Notes: a model not told the origin generated them from the sequence alone. A stretch of 64,000 nucleotides of DNA from Chloroflexota bacterium (GCA_009841405.1 VXLV01000079.1:1-64000); one strand, 5' to 3'. Shown: positions 25,256 to 33,695, counted from the stretch's first letter. Numbers and translations: made by a program.

Positions 25256-26038
25256 TTAAATCGGGCAGTCGTCCACATAGCGCGGGTAGGTGAATTTCGC
25301 TCGCTCGGCCGCGCCTAGATCAAGCTCGACTGTGACGAATGGTTCCGCCTCGCTGGTCGTGGCGAGGACCGCGCCATCGGGGTCACAGAGCCAGCCCGCG
25401 CCGCCCAGGTCAACTCTGCCCGCGCGCCCGGCATGATTCGACGAGAGACAGTAGGCGCCCGATACGACCGCGGCCGTCCGCCCGCCGGCCAGCCACTTGG
25501 CATTGGTGGGGCGCGGCGTGCTGCGCGGATTCAGCAGCAGATGGATGCCGATCTTGCTGTATTCGCGCGCGTGCTGCAGGAACCAGAGCTCGGTGCAAAT
25601 CATGACGCCCAACGTCAGGCCGCCGACGCGGGTCGGCTTGAATTCGATGGGCGCGCGGTCATACCAGTTGACTTCCCAGTAGCCCTCGTCATTAGGCAGA
25701 TAGGTCTTCGCATGAATCCACTGCAGCCCGTCCACTGCCGACCACAAATATGCGACATTGTGGCGCGCGCCGTCGATGTCGCGCGGGGCCGTGCCGATGA
25801 CGTATCTCGCGCCGAGCTCGGGCAGTCGGCCCAGCCAGGCCTCATGCGAGCTCACAGCGCGCTGCCAGGTGGCTTCGTCCGGCTGCGGCGCGGCGCAGAA
25901 CCAGGGCGCAAAGCACATCTCCGGCAGCAGCACCAGGTCAGGCGCGTTTACGGCCGTATGCCGCGCAAGCCGCTCCCACTCCGCCTCCGGCTGATTCGCG
26001 TCGAGTTGCGTGATCGTGGCTTTCAGAAGATTCGCCAT
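25256..26038 (-). CDS. nitrilase-superfamily amidohydrolase
   Basis: The 260-residue protein is a carbon-nitrogen hydrolase. The catalytic triad is visible: Glu in LVLLPEMCFAPWF, Lys in HAKTYLPNDEGYWEVNWY and Cys in LGVMICTELWF. The segment RSTPRPTNAKWLAGGRTAAV and SSNHAGRAGRVDLGGAGWL is typical of the amidase branch acting on carbamoyl or amide substrates. The exact substrate cannot be read from the sequence. The gene begins 3 bp after the stop of the upstream ABC transporter gene on the same strand, so the two are probably co-transcribed. Confidence 0.88.
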   Translation of the reverse strand: MANLLKATITQLDANQPEAEWERLARHTAVNAPDLVLLPEMCFAPWFCAAPQPDEATWQRAVSSHEAWLGRLPELGARYVIGTAPRDIDGARHNVAYLWSAVDGLQWIHAKTYLPNDEGYWEVNWYDRAPIEFKPTRVGGLTLGVMICTELWFLQHAREYSKIGIHLLLNPRSTPRPTNAKWLAGGRTAAVVSGAYCLSSNHAGRAGRVDLGGAGWLCDPDGAVLATTSEAEPFVTVELDLGAAERAKFTYPRYVDDCPI

Positions 26039-26041
26039 GAC

Positions 26042-27979
26042 TCAAGCCAATTCGCGCTGCTGGCTGAATTGCGTTTCGTAGAGATTGGCGTACAAGCCGC
26101 CGCGCGCCAGCAACTCCGCATGGCTGCCGCGCTCGACAATACGGCCGCGGTCGAGCGCCAGAATCAGATCGGCCGCCAGAATCGTGCTGAGCCGATGCGC
26201 GATGACGATGCTGGTGCGGTCGCGCAGGATCTGACTCAGCGCGTCCTGTATCAGCGCTTCGGACTGGCTGTCGAGATGGCTGGTCGCCTCGTCCAGCACG
26301 AGGATGCGCGGGTCTTTCAAGACCACGCGCGCGATCGCCAGGCGCTGCTTTTCGCCGCCGCTCAGCCGATAGCCGCGCTCGCCCACAATCGAGTCATAGC
26401 CGTCGCTCAGCCCCATGATGAAGTCGTGAATATGCGCGACTTTTGCCGCGGATTCGAGCTCGGCCTGCGTCGCGTCCGGTTTGGCGTAGAGCAGATTGGT
26501 GCGGATGGAATCGTGGAAGAGGTAAGTCTCCTGCGTCACCATGCCGATATTCTCCGACATCGTCCGCAGGCTCAGTTCGCGCAGATCGTATCCGTCCAGC
26601 GTGATGCGCCCGGCGGCGGGATCGTACAAGCGCGGGATCAAGTATGTCAGCGTGGTTTTGCCGGCGCCGCTAGGCCCCACCAGGGCAATCAACTGACCCG
26701 GCTCAATGCCGAACGACAGCCGCTCCAGCGCCAATTCGCGCGCTTGATGCGTCGCGCCGCTTGTCGAAGCGCCGTTGCCCCGCCGCGCCGGATCCCCAGT
26801 GCGCGTCGCGGCGACATTATCGATGCGCCCGATTCGCTCGACATCGGACAGCAGTTGGCTGCGGTCAATTTGATAGCGAAAGGTGACGTCTTCGAACGCG
26901 AGCGCGCCCGTCACGCCATTCAGGTGAATGGCGTCGTCCTTTTCTTCGATTTCCAGCGGCAGGTCGATGATCTCAAATACCCGCTCGAAACTGACGATGG
27001 ACTGGGCAAAATCGACCGGCGCGTTCGTTAATGCTTGCAGCGGCGTATAAAGCTGGGCGAGGAACGCGGCAAAGGCGACGATATCGCCAATCGTGAACTC
27101 GCCGCGAATCACCAGCATGCCGCCGACCCAGTATACCAGCGCCGTCCCAACCACGCTGACCAAGCCGATCAGCACGAAGAACTGGCTGCCCAGCACCGCA
27201 CGCTTGATGCCGGCATCGCGCACATCGGCGGCGCGCTTGTCAAAATGCTCGACTTCGGCGTCGATACGCCCGAAGAGCTTGACCAGCAGGGCGCCGCTGA
27301 TATTCAGCGTTTCGTTCATCATCGCGTTCATCTGCGCGTTGTAGCCCATCTGCTCGCGCGCGATTCGCTGCAAGCGGCTGCCTAACCGCCGCGCCACCAA
27401 GACGAACAGCGGCAGCACCATCACGCCCAAAATCGTCAGCTGCCACTTCATGCCCAGCATCACCGCCAGCGTAGCGACCACGGTAATCACGTTGGTGATG
27501 ATCGACACGATAGTGTTGCTGATGGCGTTCTGCGCGCCAACCACATCGTTGTTGAGGCGGCTCATCAGCTCGCCTGTCTTGGTGTTGGTGAAAAAGCGCA
27601 GCGACATCTGCTGCAGGTGATGATAGAGCGAGACGCGCAGGTCATAAATCACGCCTTCGCCGATCGCCACATTCAGTTTGCGCTGCCAGATGCGGACGAC
27701 GCCGCTGATGACCGGAATCACCACCAGCCCCAACGCCAGAAGATTGAGCTTGCCGAAGTCTTTTTGCGGCAGCGCCTGATCGATAATCTCGCGAAATATC
27801 AGCGGGCTGAGCAAGCCCAGGCCGGTCGTCAGCACGATAGTCGCCAACATGCCGGCAATCTGCCGCCGGTAGGGCTTGGCATAAGCCAGCACCCGCAGCA
27901 AAAGACGCCGCGTCACATTGGGCTTGGCATTGCCATGCCCGTGCATGTAGCGGAACCAGCCGCCGCCGCGCATCATCAT
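26042..27979 (-). CDS. ABC transporter, fused permease and ATPase (exporter half-transporter)
   Basis: This 645-residue protein has an N-terminal six-helix ABC exporter membrane domain (about residues 30-330) and a C-terminal ATPase. Walker A is GPSGAGKTT, the signature is LSGGEKQRLAIARV, Walker B is ILVLDEATSHLD and the H-loop histidine is in IVIAHRLSTI. Between the first ATPase strand (FRYQID) and the usual LERLSFGIEPGQ there is an extra stretch of about 40 polar residues, longer than in most relatives. It would work as a homodimer; lipids, peptides or drugs are possible substrates. It is followed 3 bp later by the nitrilase-family gene. Confidence 0.92.
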   Translation of the reverse strand: MMMRGGGWFRYMHGHGNAKPNVTRRLLLRVLAYAKPYRRQIAGMLATIVLTTGLGLLSPLIFREIIDQALPQKDFGKLNLLALGLVVIPVISGVVRIWQRKLNVAIGEGVIYDLRVSLYHHLQQMSLRFFTNTKTGELMSRLNNDVVGAQNAISNTIVSIITNVITVVATLAVMLGMKWQLTILGVMVLPLFVLVARRLGSRLQRIAREQMGYNAQMNAMMNETLNISGALLVKLFGRIDAEVEHFDKRAADVRDAGIKRAVLGSQFFVLIGLVSVVGTALVYWVGGMLVIRGEFTIGDIVAFAAFLAQLYTPLQALTNAPVDFAQSIVSFERVFEIIDLPLEIEEKDDAIHLNGVTGALAFEDVTFRYQIDRSQLLSDVERIGRIDNVAATRTGDPARRGNGASTSGATHQARELALERLSFGIEPGQLIALVGPSGAGKTTLTYLIPRLYDPAAGRITLDGYDLRELSLRTMSENIGMVTQETYLFHDSIRTNLLYAKPDATQAELESAAKVAHIHDFIMGLSDGYDSIVGERGYRLSGGEKQRLAIARVVLKDPRILVLDEATSHLDSQSEALIQDALSQILRDRTSIVIAHRLSTILAADLILALDRGRIVERGSHAELLARGGLYANLYETQFSQQRELA

Positions 27980-28055
27980 CTGCGTCTATGCCTCCTGAAC
28001 TGACTATAGCATAAGGGCGCCCGCCGTTTTCCAGCCACTGCACGAATGGCTAGGG

Positions 28056-28105
28056 CTGGCGCCGTCGCTTCCAACGCTTTGCCAATGTGCAAACGGTGGC
28101 GCCAG
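28056..28105. repeat. nested inverted repeat in the gap upstream of the ABC transporter gene
   Basis: CTGGCGCC at 28056-28063 pairs with GGCGCCAG at 28098-28105, and within the loop TTTGC and GCAAA form a second short stem. No T tract follows on either strand. It lies downstream of the STAS-like gene and upstream of the ABC transporter, where it could act as a weak terminator or transcript stabiliser. The rest of this 162-bp gap shows nothing else. Confidence 0.35.
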
Positions 28106-28141
28106 TTTGGAATTGTGGCCGAGCTGGTGAATCAAGGACGC

Positions 28142-28534
28142 TTAGCGATCCAGCGCCAAGCCGCGGACTATGGCGCGCGCGTCCGCCAGCGTTGATGCGA
28201 AGAGCACCTCGCGGCCTTGCATATCGCTGTTGAAGGTCTTCTGAATCGTCTGATAGATCGTGCGGAGCGCGCCGTTTGCGCCCACAACGACGCGCGAGCC
28301 TTCGTTGGGTCTCGCTTCGCCGGTCGCCAGCAGGTTCTTCGCGCCGCTCATGATGTCGCGGGGGATCGCCGCGCCTTCCAGGTCAATAATCAAGTCGACG
28401 AAGTGCTCAACGCTGCCGATCAACTCATCGGCTTTTGAGATGGCGTCTTCCAGATCCGTCCAACTCCACTCCGATTCAAACTCCAGCAGAACCACCGTCT
28501 TCTTCTTGTTGTCCCAGCGCGTTACGATCGCCAT
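28142..28534 (-). CDS. STAS/SpoIIAA-like small protein
   Basis: The protein has about 130 residues with alternating strands and helices: AIVTRWDNKKKTVVLLEFES, a helix EDAISKADELIGS, the strand VDLIIDLEGA, then RVVVGANGALRTIYQ. The pattern fits the SpoIIAA-like/STAS fold used in protein-protein signalling, but there is no clear phosphorylatable serine motif, so the assignment is tentative. An ATG at 28534 is chosen; a GTG seven codons upstream (28555) is also possible. No partner kinase or sigma-factor gene is adjacent. Confidence 0.65.
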   Translation of the reverse strand: MAIVTRWDNKKKTVVLLEFESEWSWTDLEDAISKADELIGSVEHFVDLIIDLEGAAIPRDIMSGAKNLLATGEARPNEGSRVVVGANGALRTIYQTIQKTFNSDMQGREVLFASTLADARAIVRGLALDR

Positions 28535-28667
28535 CTTCTTGAACTCGCCATTCACCCGAAGTTATGAAAAGTATACGCGTTATTATGCCAATAGTTGTCA
28601 GCTTTTCCAGCCGGAGATCGCCACCGATTCCCGCGCTGAGCCAGCCTTCAGCTGGGAATTCGCGCGC

Positions 28668-29471
28668 TCAATTGGCTTGCACCTGGAACGCCACCGGCGT
28701 GCCGAGCGCGACATTGTCGACCCTCAGTTCGACGCTCCAGGCGCCGGCCACAAAAGCGGTATCGGTCTGGTCGATAAAGAACCAGATACAGGCGCCGTCG
28801 ATGCTGTTTTCCGCCTCAAAGCTGAAATAAGCCACTTCAATGCCGCGGCGATGCCAGCGCGATGATATCTCGGCGCCGGCAGGAATATTGTAGGCCTCGG
28901 CGACGACATAAATCTCAGTTGACGCCGGCGTAAACACGGGGTTCACGTCGATGGCGCAGTCGTTTCGGTCGACGCCGGAAGCCATGACAACATTCTCGAA
29001 GCGCGGGCCCGTGGCCGTAGCCTGCGGCGGGCTGGCGGCTGATGAAGGAGTCGCGCTGGCAGTCGTCGCGAGGGTGGCCGTTGCAATCGGACGAACCTGG
29101 ATGATATCAGCCTGCCGCGTCGCCGTCGCTGTTGCGAGGGCGATCCGCGTCGGCGCGAGTTCGATCCGGCTGACTTCGGTCTGGATGAAGCTGGTGTCCG
29201 TTCCCAGGCCGATCAGACTGAACTGCAGAAACTCGCCGGCGTCCTCGGCCTGGGCGACGCGCGCGGCAGCGTATTCCAGCGTGGTATTCATGCGCGCGCG
29301 CACGACTGTCGCCGTCGCCCGCAGGCGTTCCACATCCGCTTTTGCCATCTCAAAATGCGCTGTCGCGGTCAGATGCGGCGAGCTGGAGCCGCAGGCGGCA
29401 AGCGCGGGCGCCAGGGCCAGAAGCGCCATTATGCCGGCCAGGCGAGGTTTAAGAGAAAGCGGCGGCTTCAT
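28668..29471 (-). CDS. putative lipoprotein with Thr/Ala-rich linker
   Basis: The ATG at 29471 gives a 267-residue protein whose N-terminus is a lipoprotein signal: positive residues, LAGIMALLALAPA, and lipobox LAAC with Cys27 as the lipidated residue. Residues about 35-110 look helical (MAKADVERLRATATVVRARM), followed by a Thr/Ala/Ser-rich low-complexity linker (about 115-160). The C-terminal 100 residues are beta-rich with two cysteines (NDCAID and DGACIWF) and end in a WSVELRVDN strand. No named family was recognised. Earlier in-frame starts would run into the tmRNA gene upstream and are rejected. Confidence 0.75.
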   Translation of the reverse strand: MKPPLSLKPRLAGIMALLALAPALAACGSSSPHLTATAHFEMAKADVERLRATATVVRARMNTTLEYAAARVAQAEDAGEFLQFSLIGLGTDTSFIQTEVSRIELAPTRIALATATATRQADIIQVRPIATATLATTASATPSSAASPPQATATGPRFENVVMASGVDRNDCAIDVNPVFTPASTEIYVVAEAYNIPAGAEISSRWHRRGIEVAYFSFEAENSIDGACIWFFIDQTDTAFVAGAWSVELRVDNVALGTPVAFQVQAN

Positions 29472-29534
29472 AATGCGAAAGATTATAGCGCAAAAGCAAA
29501 ACCGCCTCGTGCTTGGCAAGGCGGCCGCTGGGAG

Positions 29535-29922
29535 TGGAAGCGCCGGGGACCTGCCCCCCGGGTCCGCTGGTTTCGAATCTCGCACATCTACAAGCTTAGC
29601 CGTCTGGTAAGTTTCGCCTCATGCAGGCCCAGGCGGCGCGCTTTACATGAGGCTAGCCGATGAGTCTTGGCGTCGTCTTATCGGCGTGGACGACGGGCGC
29701 CCTAACTTTTTATGACACTCATCGCAGCTCGCAAAGGGAGACGAATCTGCGGGAGCGGTAGAGGACATTCTGCCTCTACACCCTCATCCAGGTCGCCTAA
29801 GCTACCATAGGAAGGGGTTGGAAATTGGGTTTTGCACCTATGTGCGTTGCCAGTTTAACGTGTTGTGGCGCCACGGCTTGCCGTGCGGTTTCAGCCACCA
29901 ACGTCGAATCTAATTCGCCCCC
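29535..29922 (-). ncRNA. ssrA: transfer-messenger RNA (tmRNA), one-piece
   Basis: Read on the minus strand, the gene starts with GGGGGCGAATTAGATTCGACG, matching the conserved tmRNA 5' end, and closes with CTAAGCTTGTAG and CGCTTCC. The acceptor stem pairs GGGGGCG with CGCTTCC and contains G3-U70, the alanine identity element. CCA is not encoded. The resume codon is GCA at 29835-29833, preceded by ATAGGT (E. coli: ATAGTC), and the tag reads AKPNFQPLPMVA, stopping at TAG (29799-29797). Downstream of the tag there are several interleaved hairpins compatible with pseudoknots, for example GCCTCATG/CATGAGGC at 29616-29653. tmRNA with SmpB rescues stalled ribosomes. The T-loop is unusual (see findings). 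No clear promoter is visible; the flanking 29923-30169 holds nothing else certain. Confidence 0.93.
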
Positions 29923-30169
29923 GTGATGACTGGCGGCCCTCGCTGACCCAATTCAGCGGCGCCGCCACACAACGACAGGATATCACATCGCCGTGGCTTT
30001 GTAAAGCGCGACCCGAAGTCACGGGGCGATCCCGCCGGTTGGCATTCACGACATCGCCCAAGTCATGAGGCGAACTAAGTCAAGCGCAGAGCCGCGGAAG
30101 ATTCTTCATTATATCCATGATTGCGGTATGATTTGCTCAGGATGATAGGGCAGAACGAAAGGCGCCGGT

Positions 30170-31207
30170 ATGGACGCATTGATTGTTGGCGCGGGCATGT
30201 CCGGCTTGATGGCGGCGCGGACGCTGCGCGATCGCGGCTATGCCGTGCAGTTGATCGAGCGCGGACGCAGCGTCGGCGGGCGTATGGCCACGCGCCGCGT
30301 CGGCAGCGGCGGCCTGGCGGATCATGGCGCGCAATTCTTCACCGTGCGCAGCGACGCGCTGCAGGGCTACGTCGATCGCTGGCTGGCGCAGGGCCTTGTG
30401 TACATCTGGGGCACGGGCTGGTCGGATGGCAGCGTCAAGCGCACCGCCGGCGACGGCCATCCGCGCTATGCCTGTCGCGGCGGCATGAACGCGCTGGCGA
30501 AACACCTGGCAAGCGAGCTCGACCTTCGCGTCAATCGCCTGGCGACCCGAATAGAACGCGACGAATCCGGCTGGACGCTTGAAGACAGCGCCGGCGACGT
30601 CTACCGCGCCCGCGGCCTGATTATGACGCCGCCGGCGCCCGAGTCGCTCGCCCTGCTGACGAATAATGGCGTCTACCTGCAGGCCGAAGTCCAGGCCGCG
30701 CTGCAGCGCATCCGCTTCGGCCCCTGCCTCTGTGGCATCCACGAAATCGAAGGCGAGGCGGATTTGCCCGCGCCCGGCGCCATGCAGAACTTCCAGGCGG
30801 ACGTGTATTGGGTCGCTGACAACCGCGCCAAAGGCATCTCCCGGACGGCAATTGTCACCAGCCACGCCAGCGCCAAGTACAGCCGGCAAAACTGGGATGC
30901 GCCCGAAGCGGATATCATCCGCGAGCTCGAATCGGCGGTGCAACCCCACCTCAAAGCAGGCGCGCGGATTGTGCGCACGCAGCTCAAGAAGTGGCGCTAC
31001 TCCGTCCCTCTCACCACACACGCCGAGGATTGCCTGCTGGCGGACATGCGGCCGCCACTGGTCTTCGCCGGCGACGCTTTTGGCGGACGCGGCCGCGTCG
31101 AAGGCGCCTTCCTCTCCGGCATCGCGGCGGGCGCCGCCCTGGCTGACGCGCTGGCTTATTACTCTTCACGCCCTCTCCGCATTCCCGTCGGGCGGCGCGG
31201 CGGGTAA
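30170..31207 (+). CDS. FAD-dependent amine oxidase-like (renalase-type) oxidoreductase
   Basis: This 345-residue protein has an N-terminal FAD-binding Rossmann motif, IVGAGMSGLMAARTLRDRGY, ending with IERGRSVGGRMATRR, which is characteristic of the NAD(P)/FAD-dependent renalase-like group. DHGAQFFTVRSDAL follows directly. The C-terminal end has the second FAD contact VFAGDAFGGRGRVEGAFLSG. No signal peptide is present. AAGG lies eight bases before the ATG. A weak promoter-like pair (TTCATT at 30105, TATGAT at 30127, 16 bp apart) lies upstream. The physiological substrate is unknown. Confidence 0.87.
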   Translation: MDALIVGAGMSGLMAARTLRDRGYAVQLIERGRSVGGRMATRRVGSGGLADHGAQFFTVRSDALQGYVDRWLAQGLVYIWGTGWSDGSVKRTAGDGHPRYACRGGMNALAKHLASELDLRVNRLATRIERDESGWTLEDSAGDVYRARGLIMTPPAPESLALLTNNGVYLQAEVQAALQRIRFGPCLCGIHEIEGEADLPAPGAMQNFQADVYWVADNRAKGISRTAIVTSHASAKYSRQNWDAPEADIIRELESAVQPHLKAGARIVRTQLKKWRYSVPLTTHAEDCLLADMRPPLVFAGDAFGGRGRVEGAFLSGIAAGAALADALAYYSSRPLRIPVGRRGG

Positions 31208-31247
31208 TCGCCGCCCGGCCGGGCAGCGCGCGTGACTCTGGAAACTA

Positions 31248-31267
31248 AATCTAATCGCTGTTAGATT
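31248..31267. promoter_or_regulatory. palindrome upstream of acyl-CoA dehydrogenase, possible operator
   Basis: AATCTAA (31248-31254) and TTAGATT (31261-31267) form a perfect 7-bp inverted repeat around the 6-bp spacer TCGCTG. It lies 36 bp upstream of the acyl-CoA dehydrogenase ATG in an AT-rich patch. The size suits a dimeric helix-turn-helix regulator, as is common for fatty-acid degradation genes, but no regulator gene is adjacent. Confidence 0.45.
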
Positions 31268-31303
31268 ATTGACGACCGCAGATGGTGAAGGGACGGCAAG
31301 CCG

Positions 31304-32458
31304 ATGTCGGGTCCGCAATTTCAACTGAACGATGAGCAAGAGATGCTGGTGCGCATGACGCGCGACTTTGTGGCCGACAACATCATCCCGGTGGCCGCTG
31401 AATATGACGAGAAAGCCATATTCCCCGAGGACATCTTCCACAAGGCGCGCGAACTCGGCATCGTGAACATGCTCATCCCCGAAGAATACGGCGGTGTTGG
31501 CGCTTCGGCATTTGAAGAAGCGCTGGTCTCCGAAGAGCTCGGCTACGGCTGTACCGGAATCAGCTCGAGCCTGGGCGTCAATTCGTTGGCGATGCTGCCG
31601 ATTCTGATCGCCGGCAGCGACCGGCAGAAAGCCTACTGGCTTGGCGAGCGCGCCGGCGAGATGGGCCAGTTCTGTTCGTATGGCGTCACCGAAGCCAACG
31701 CCGGCTCGAATGTTGCGGGCATCCAAACCCGCGCCGACAAGCGCGGCGCCGCATACATCATCAACGGCAGCAAGACCTTTATCACCAACGCCAGCTACGC
31801 CCACTTCTACACGATATTCGCCAAAACCGACCCGGCCGCCGGACACCGCGGCATGACTTGCTTCATCGTCGATCGCGAATCGCCCGGCCTCAGTGTGGGC
31901 AAGAAATTCGACAAGCTGGGCCAGCGCGCCTCCGACACGGCTGAGATCGTCTTTGAGAACGTCGAACTCCCGGAGGAGAATATCGTCGGCGAAGTCGGGC
32001 AGGGCTTCTACATCGCGATGAAAGTCTTTGACTACAGCCGCCCGGGCGTGGCCGCAGCGGCCTGCGGTTTGCAGCGGCGCGCCCTGGAAGAAAGCGTCAG
32101 ATACGCCGGCGAGCGGGAAGCCTTCGGCGTGCCGATTTACCAGCATCAAGCCATCGGTCACAAACTCGCCGACATGGCTATCAATTACGAGGCCTCGCGC
32201 CTTCTGGCGTGGCAATCCGCCTGGCAGGTCGACGCCGGCGTCTTCAACCCGCGCATTCCCGCCTACGCCAAAGCTTTCGCGGCCGACATGGCCACCAAAG
32301 CCGCGGTCGACGCCGTGCAGATCTTCGGCGGCTACGGCTATATGAAGGAATACCCGGTGGAGAAGCTGCTGCGCGATGTGAAGATCTTCCAGATCTACGA
32401 AGGCACGAGCGAGATCCAGCGCAACATCATCGTGCGGGAACTCTATCGCGGTCAGTAG
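31304..32458 (+). CDS. acyl-CoA dehydrogenase
   Basis: The enzyme introduces the trans-2 double bond into acyl-CoA esters, using FAD and an electron-transfer flavoprotein. The 384 residues carry the family signatures: FCSYGVTEANAGSNVAGIQ for FAD and substrate binding, INGSKTFITNASYA, and QIFGGYGYMKEYPVEKLLRD. The catalytic base is the glutamate in YEGTSEIQRNII. Length and the position of that glutamate fit short- or branched-chain enzymes; chain-length preference cannot be stated. It is a single-gene unit, with a possible operator upstream and the ribosomal str promoter 48 bp after its stop. Confidence 0.94.
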   Translation: MSGPQFQLNDEQEMLVRMTRDFVADNIIPVAAEYDEKAIFPEDIFHKARELGIVNMLIPEEYGGVGASAFEEALVSEELGYGCTGISSSLGVNSLAMLPILIAGSDRQKAYWLGERAGEMGQFCSYGVTEANAGSNVAGIQTRADKRGAAYIINGSKTFITNASYAHFYTIFAKTDPAAGHRGMTCFIVDRESPGLSVGKKFDKLGQRASDTAEIVFENVELPEENIVGEVGQGFYIAMKVFDYSRPGVAAAACGLQRRALEESVRYAGEREAFGVPIYQHQAIGHKLADMAINYEASRLLAWQSAWQVDAGVFNPRIPAYAKAFAADMATKAAVDAVQIFGGYGYMKEYPVEKLLRDVKIFQIYEGTSEIQRNIIVRELYRGQ

Positions 32459-32505
32459 CGCGGCGCGAAATCGCAAGCAAAATTCGCGATCGAGGCAGAT
32501 TCGCC

Positions 32506-32534
32506 TTGACAGCGCGCCCGGCGATTGATAATAT
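32506..32534 (+). promoter_or_regulatory. consensus sigma-A promoter of the str/S10/spc ribosomal operon
   Basis: TTGACA at 32506-32511 and TAATAT at 32529-32534 are separated by exactly 17 bp. The -35 box is a perfect consensus and the -10 box matches 5 of 6. It is the best promoter in the window and lies just before rpsL, with an untranslated leader of about 180 nt. Confidence 0.85.
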
Positions 32535-32654
32535 GCGCCCGCTTGCACACCCAACCGGCACCCTCCGCGAACGAGGCGCTGTTGGTTGAACTGAGCGGAT
32601 ATGGCGAAAGTGCCGCGCCGCGGCGGGGCGTCTCGCCATCGAGAAACAATGAAT

Positions 32655-32699
32655 AGGCGTATGATTACGCCTGTTTGCATGTCTAAGACAGGGCATGCA
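32655..32699 (+). promoter_or_regulatory. structured rpsL leader with two hairpins
   Basis: AGGCGTA (32655-32661) pairs with TACGCCT (32666-32672) around a TGAT loop, and TGCATG (32676-32681) pairs with CATGCA (32694-32699). The second hairpin ends 25 nt before the rpsL ATG and close to its GGAG Shine-Dalgarno. Such leaders commonly bind an r-protein of the operon for autoregulation; that role is inferred. Confidence 0.45.
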
Positions 32700-32724
32700 G
32701 GAAACAAGACGGACGGAGTCTCGT

Positions 32725-33141
32725 ATGCCAACGATCAATCAGCTTGTGCGCAAAGGGCGCAAAAGCAAGGGCAAAAAGAATAAGGCGCCGGCGCTCCAGT
32801 ACACCTTTAACGCCTTGAAGAACCGCCGCGCCCGCCAGCAGAAGGGCGCGCCGCAGAAGCGTGGCGTTTGCACGCAAGTTCGGACGATGACGCCCAAGAA
32901 ACCCAACTCGGCTCTGCGCAAGGTCGCCCGCGTCCGGCTGACCAACGGCATCGAAGTGTCGGCCTATATCGGCGGCGAGGGGCACAACCTTCAGGAGCAC
33001 AGCGTCGTTTTGGTGCGCGGCGGACGCGTCAAAGATCTGCCGGGGGTTCGTTACCACATCGTCCGCGGCACCCTCGACACCAGCGGCGTGGACGGGCGCG
33101 AACAGGGCCGCAGCAAATACGGGACCAAGCGGAGCAAGTAA
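32725..33141 (+). CDS. rpsL: 30S ribosomal protein S12
   Basis: S12 sits at the decoding centre. The start [12 protein letters not shown] is the family's canonical N-terminus, so the ATG at 32725 with GGAG upstream is chosen over an earlier in-frame ATG at 32695. [17 protein letters not shown] and [17 protein letters not shown] contain the two conserved lysine regions that contact 16S rRNA; both look like the streptomycin-sensitive form. The 138-residue length is slightly long because of a basic N-terminal stretch ([12 protein letters not shown]). It is first in the operon and is followed by rpsG at 29 bp. Confidence 0.98.
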   Translation: MPTINQLVRKGRKSKGKKNKAPALQYTFNALKNRRARQQKGAPQKRGVCTQVRTMTPKKPNSALRKVARVRLTNGIEVSAYIGGEGHNLQEHSVVLVRGGRVKDLPGVRYHIVRGTLDTSGVDGREQGRSKYGTKRSK

Positions 33142-33170
33142 GTCACGCGCCGCGAACAAGGAGCGAAAGC

Positions 33171-33638
33171 ATGCCCAGAAGAAATCGTCCGCCCAAGCGC
33201 ATTCCGCCGCCAGACGTCAAGTACGGCAATTTGCATGTGGCGATGTTCATCAACCGCATGATGCGCGGCGGCAAGAAAAGCCTGGCGACGCGCATTATGT
33301 ACGACGCGCTGGACGCCATGGGCGAACGCACGAAGAAGGACCCGGTCGAAGTATTCGAGATCGCGATCCGCAATGTAACGCCGGCGGTCGAGGTCAAACC
33401 GAAGCGAGTCGGCGGTTCAACCTACCAAGTCCCCATTGATGTATCACAGGAGCGCGGCGTCACGCTGGCAATGCGCTGGCTGATTCAGTTCGCGCGCGAC
33501 CGCAATGGGCGCAGTATGGCGGAGAAACTGACGAACGAACTGCTGGATGCCTACAACAACCAGGGCAGCGCCATCCGCCGCAAGGACGAGACGCATCGCA
33601 TGGCCGAAGCGAACCGCGCCTTCGCGCACTTCCGTTAG
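33171..33638 (+). CDS. rpsG: 30S ribosomal protein S7
   Basis: S7 nucleates assembly of the 30S head and contacts the E site. The 155-residue protein begins MPRRNRPPKR and contains FINRMMRGGKKSLATRIMYD and VGGSTYQVPIDV, both typical. AAGGAGCG precedes the ATG at 33171. In E. coli S7 is the autoregulator of the str operon; whether this holds here is unknown. It lies between rpsL and fusA as is standard. Confidence 0.98.
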   Translation: MPRRNRPPKRIPPPDVKYGNLHVAMFINRMMRGGKKSLATRIMYDALDAMGERTKKDPVEVFEIAIRNVTPAVEVKPKRVGGSTYQVPIDVSQERGVTLAMRWLIQFARDRNGRSMAEKLTNELLDAYNNQGSAIRRKDETHRMAEANRAFAHFR

Positions 33639-33695
33639 AGAGCAACCAATTAATCCCGATGAATCCGCATCGTGAAATCGGGAAGTGAATGAGCA

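Noticed and set aside
25433..27031. 532-residue + strand frame opposite the nitrilase and ABC transporter genes
   Set aside because: Spans two well-supported genes in antisense and has the Arg/Gln-rich composition of a shadow frame.
29472..29585. N-terminal extension of the lipoprotein gene upstream of 29471
   Set aside because: It would overlap the 3' end of the tmRNA; the lipoprotein signal begins at the ATG at 29471.
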